Below the pieces are notes generated by a model. It had not been told where the DNA came from. It did no database searches and saw only the letters and a program-made list of their open reading frames with translations. Below, piece after piece: positions 38,967-41,142 of a stretch of 41,142 bases of DNA. Positions within the stretch are counted from its first letter, which is position 1; every line of letters begins with the position of its first letter. The position numbers and the translations under genes are program-made. Origin of the DNA: Actinomycetes bacterium (GTDB lineage: Bacteria; Actinomycetota; Acidimicrobiia; Acidimicrobiales; Aldehydirespiratoraceae); the NCBI GenBank assembly GCA_024276355.1, contig JAJRXJ010000362.1, positions 1-41,142 of the forward strand. Reading direction: 5' to 3'.

Positions 38967-40120
38967 TTGAGAATCTCCATCATCTGATTCACGTCCTTGT
39001 CGCCGCGTCCGCTGAGGTTGATCAGCACGGTCCGGCCGGCCAGTTCGAGGCGGTCACGGCTGACCCAAGCCAGGGCGTGTGCCGATTCGAGGGCGGGAAT
39101 GATTCCCTCCGTGCGAGACAGCAGCTGAAAGGCCTCTATCACCTCGTCGTCGGTGACCGGGACGTATCGGGCCCGGCCGATCGATGCCAGATGGGAGTGT
39201 TCGGGCCCGACCCCCGGGTAGTCGAGGCCCGCCGAGATCGACTCGGCCTCGAGAACCTGGCCCCACTCGTCCTGCATGAGGTAGGACTTCGAGCCGTGGA
39301 CGATCCCCGGAACCGCCCTGGTGACCGCGGCACCGCCGGCGGGCTCAACCCCGACCAATTCGGCATCGGTGTCGGCGAAACCCGAGAAGATCCCGATCGC
39401 GTTGGAGCCACCTCCAACGCAAGCGGTGACGACATCGGGGATCCCACCGTCGAGCAGTTTTCGGCATTGCTCCCTGGCCTCATCGCCGATGACCCGATGG
39501 AACTCACGCACCATCCACGGATATGGGTGGGGTCCCATTGCCGACCCGAGGCAGTAGTGGGTGTCGTCGACAACGGAGACCCAGTAGCGCATCGCCTCGT
39601 TGACCGCGTCCTTGAGCGTGCGTGACCCGGACTTGGCCGAGCGCACCTCGGTTCCGAGAAGCCGCATGCGGAACACGTTGAGTTCCTGACGCTTGATGTC
39701 GACCTCGCCCATGTAGACGATGCAGTCCATTCCGAACAGCGCTGCCGCGGTGGCTGTGGCCACGCCGTGTTGCCCGGCTCCGGTTTCGGCCACGAGGCGG
39801 GTCTTGCCCATTCGCTTCGCGAGCAGCGCCTGGCCGAGCACATTGTTGATCTTGTGGCTGCCGGTGTGGTTGAGGTCCTCCCGCTTCAGGAGCACCCTGA
39901 CGCCGAGCTCCTCGGAAAGATTGAAGCACTCGGTGACCGGGGATGGCCGCCCGGCGTAGTCGGAGAGCAGACGATCCAGCTCGGCCCGAAACTCCGGGTC
40001 GGCCCATGCCTCGCGGAAAGCTTTCTCGAGTTCGTGGCACGCGGGCACGAGAGTTTCGGGCACGTATGTGCCACCGAACTCTCCAAATCTGCCCCGCTCA
40101 CCCGGGTCGGTCATGGTCAT
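38963..40120 (-). CDS. trpB: Tryptophan synthase beta subunit
   Basis: [66 protein letters not shown]. Confidence 0.98.
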   Translation of the reverse strand: MTMTDPGERGRFGEFGGTYVPETLVPACHELEKAFREAWADPEFRAELDRLLSDYAGRPSPVTECFNLSEELGVRVLLKREDLNHTGSHKINNVLGQALLAKRMGKTRLVAETGAGQHGVATATAAALFGMDCIVYMGEVDIKRQELNVFRMRLLGTEVRSAKSGSRTLKDAVNEAMRYWVSVVDDTHYCLGSAMGPHPYPWMVREFHRVIGDEAREQCRKLLDGGIPDVVTACVGGGSNAIGIFSGFADTDAELVGVEPAGGAAVTRAVPGIVHGSKSYLMQDEWGQVLEAESISAGLDYPGVGPEHSHLASIGRARYVPVTDDEVIEAFQLLSRTEGIIPALESAHALAWVSRDRLELAGRTVLINLSGRGDKDVNQMMEILK

Positions 40121-40174
40121 CGAATTGCCTCCGTGCTCCGGACCGCGGCACGGCGGGTCCGGAGGTGATCGTGG

Positions 40175-40855
40175 TCAGAAGTCGAGTTGCCAGTCGTAGG
40201 GGCCGCCATCGTGGTCGATCGAATCGGGGTCCGAGTCGGTGTCGAGATCGGTGCCTGCCGCCCGGGCGTTGGAGATGAACTCCCGAAGCTTCACCGGGTC
40301 CTTCACCCCGGGTTCGCGCTCGACCCCACTCGACACGTCGACACCCCAGGGCTGCACCCGGGCTATCGCATCGGCGACATTTCCGGCGTCGAGGCCCCCG
40401 GCGAGAATCACGCGGTGGCCCGACAGCGGAACGTCTTCGACAAGGCTCCAGTCGAAGACTTCTCCGCTCCCGGGGCTCGACGAGTCGATCAGGACGGCAT
40501 CGGCGCCGTAGTCAGCAAGGCGGCCCAGTCCTGGGTGTCCGGCCGCGAAGGCCTTGATCACGAGGCTCACCCTCGATCGGACCTCGCGCGTGTGCTCGGC
40601 CGATTCGTCGCCGTGGAGCTGCGCGGCCCGTAGACCGGCTCGCTGGACGATCTCCACCACCCTGTTCGGCAGCTCGTTTCGGAAAACCCCGACGGTGAGA
40701 ACCTCGGGAGGAAGCCGCCGGACGATGTCGTGTACCCGATCGACGGCAACCTGACGGGTCGAGGGAGCGAAAACGAATCCGATGGCGTCGGCGCCCAGGG
40801 CCACCGCGAGCAGGGCATCTTCTTCCGTTGTTATGCCGCAGATCTTGACGAACAC
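40175..40855 (-). CDS. trpF: Phosphoribosylanthranilate isomerase
   Basis: MFVKICGITTEEDALLAVALGADAIGFVFAPSTRQV; AAQLHGDE; ILAGGLDAGNVADAI; GVDVSSGVE. Confidence 0.96.
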   Translation of the reverse strand: MFVKICGITTEEDALLAVALGADAIGFVFAPSTRQVAVDRVHDIVRRLPPEVLTVGVFRNELPNRVVEIVQRAGLRAAQLHGDESAEHTREVRSRVSLVIKAFAAGHPGLGRLADYGADAVLIDSSSPGSGEVFDWSLVEDVPLSGHRVILAGGLDAGNVADAIARVQPWGVDVSSGVEREPGVKDPVKLREFISNARAAGTDLDTDSDPDSIDHDGGPYDWQLDF

Positions 40856-40917
40856 GTGGCCACGCTACTCGTCAGTCGACGCGGGATGGCGGCCGATTTC
40901 ACAAACTCCCGCCGTGA

Positions 40918-41142
40918 TCATCGACCAATGAGGCTTGCGATGGTTCCGGCGGGATCGCCGCTCCTGACGAGGGTCTCCCCCACGAGCAGCGCGTCGAATC
41001 CCGCCCCGGCCAACACCTCTGCGTCCCGGCGCCCGCGAATCCCGGACTCGGCCACCTTCACGACACCATCGGGGATGGCCTCTCCCACGCGAAGAGCGCG
41101 CTCCTGGTCGACTTCGAATGTGACCAGATCCCTCTGGTTGAC
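40918..41142 (-). CDS. trpC: Indole-3-glycerol phosphate synthase, C-terminal part (5' truncated by window)
   Basis: Reverse complement reads VNQRDLVTFEVDQERALRVGEAIPDGVVKVAESGIRGRRDAEVLAGAGFDALLVGETLVRSGDPAGTIASLIGR*. Confidence 0.92.
   Translation of the reverse strand, partial: VNQRDLVTFEVDQERALRVGEAIPDGVVKVAESGIRGRRDAEVLAGAGFDALLVGETLVRSGDPAGTIASLIGR

Overview
The window is a high-GC chromosomal segment, probably from an actinobacterium (Acidimicrobiia-like by gene content; this is inference). It is densely packed with overlapping genes. I saw no rRNA, tRNA, CRISPR array or mobile element. From left to right: (1) the 3' end of an aromatic amino acid (Phe) hydroxylase; (2) a divergent histidine-utilisation locus, hutU-def-hutF-hutI on minus and iclR-hutH on plus; (3) a ~15 kb nitrate-respiration block on minus, reading from high to low coordinates: small membrane protein, FAD/NAD(P) oxidoreductase with ferredoxin domain, split cytochrome b, Rieske protein, cytochrome c, two NarK/NNP transporters, diheme cytochrome c, narGHJI; (4) a DUF385/F420-type protein, an FTR1/EfeU iron permease, an RlmI-like rRNA methyltransferase, a small SET-domain protein, thiD and yqgE; (5) an SGNH + MBOAT pair; (6) crotonases, an LLM F420 enzyme, a hotdog thioesterase and an SDR; (7) two paralogous disulfide-type flavoproteins; (8) trpC(partial)-F-B-A. 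The observation I find most interesting is an intact peptide-deformylase gene translationally coupled between hutU and hutF. The encoded pathway should end in N-formylglutamate, no hutG is visible, and the gene suggests a deformylase recruited to do HutG's job. Second is the integrated NAD(P)H/ferredoxin - bc complex - cytochrome c - Nar cluster, which has a strong DosR/DevR-like palindrome in its promoter region.
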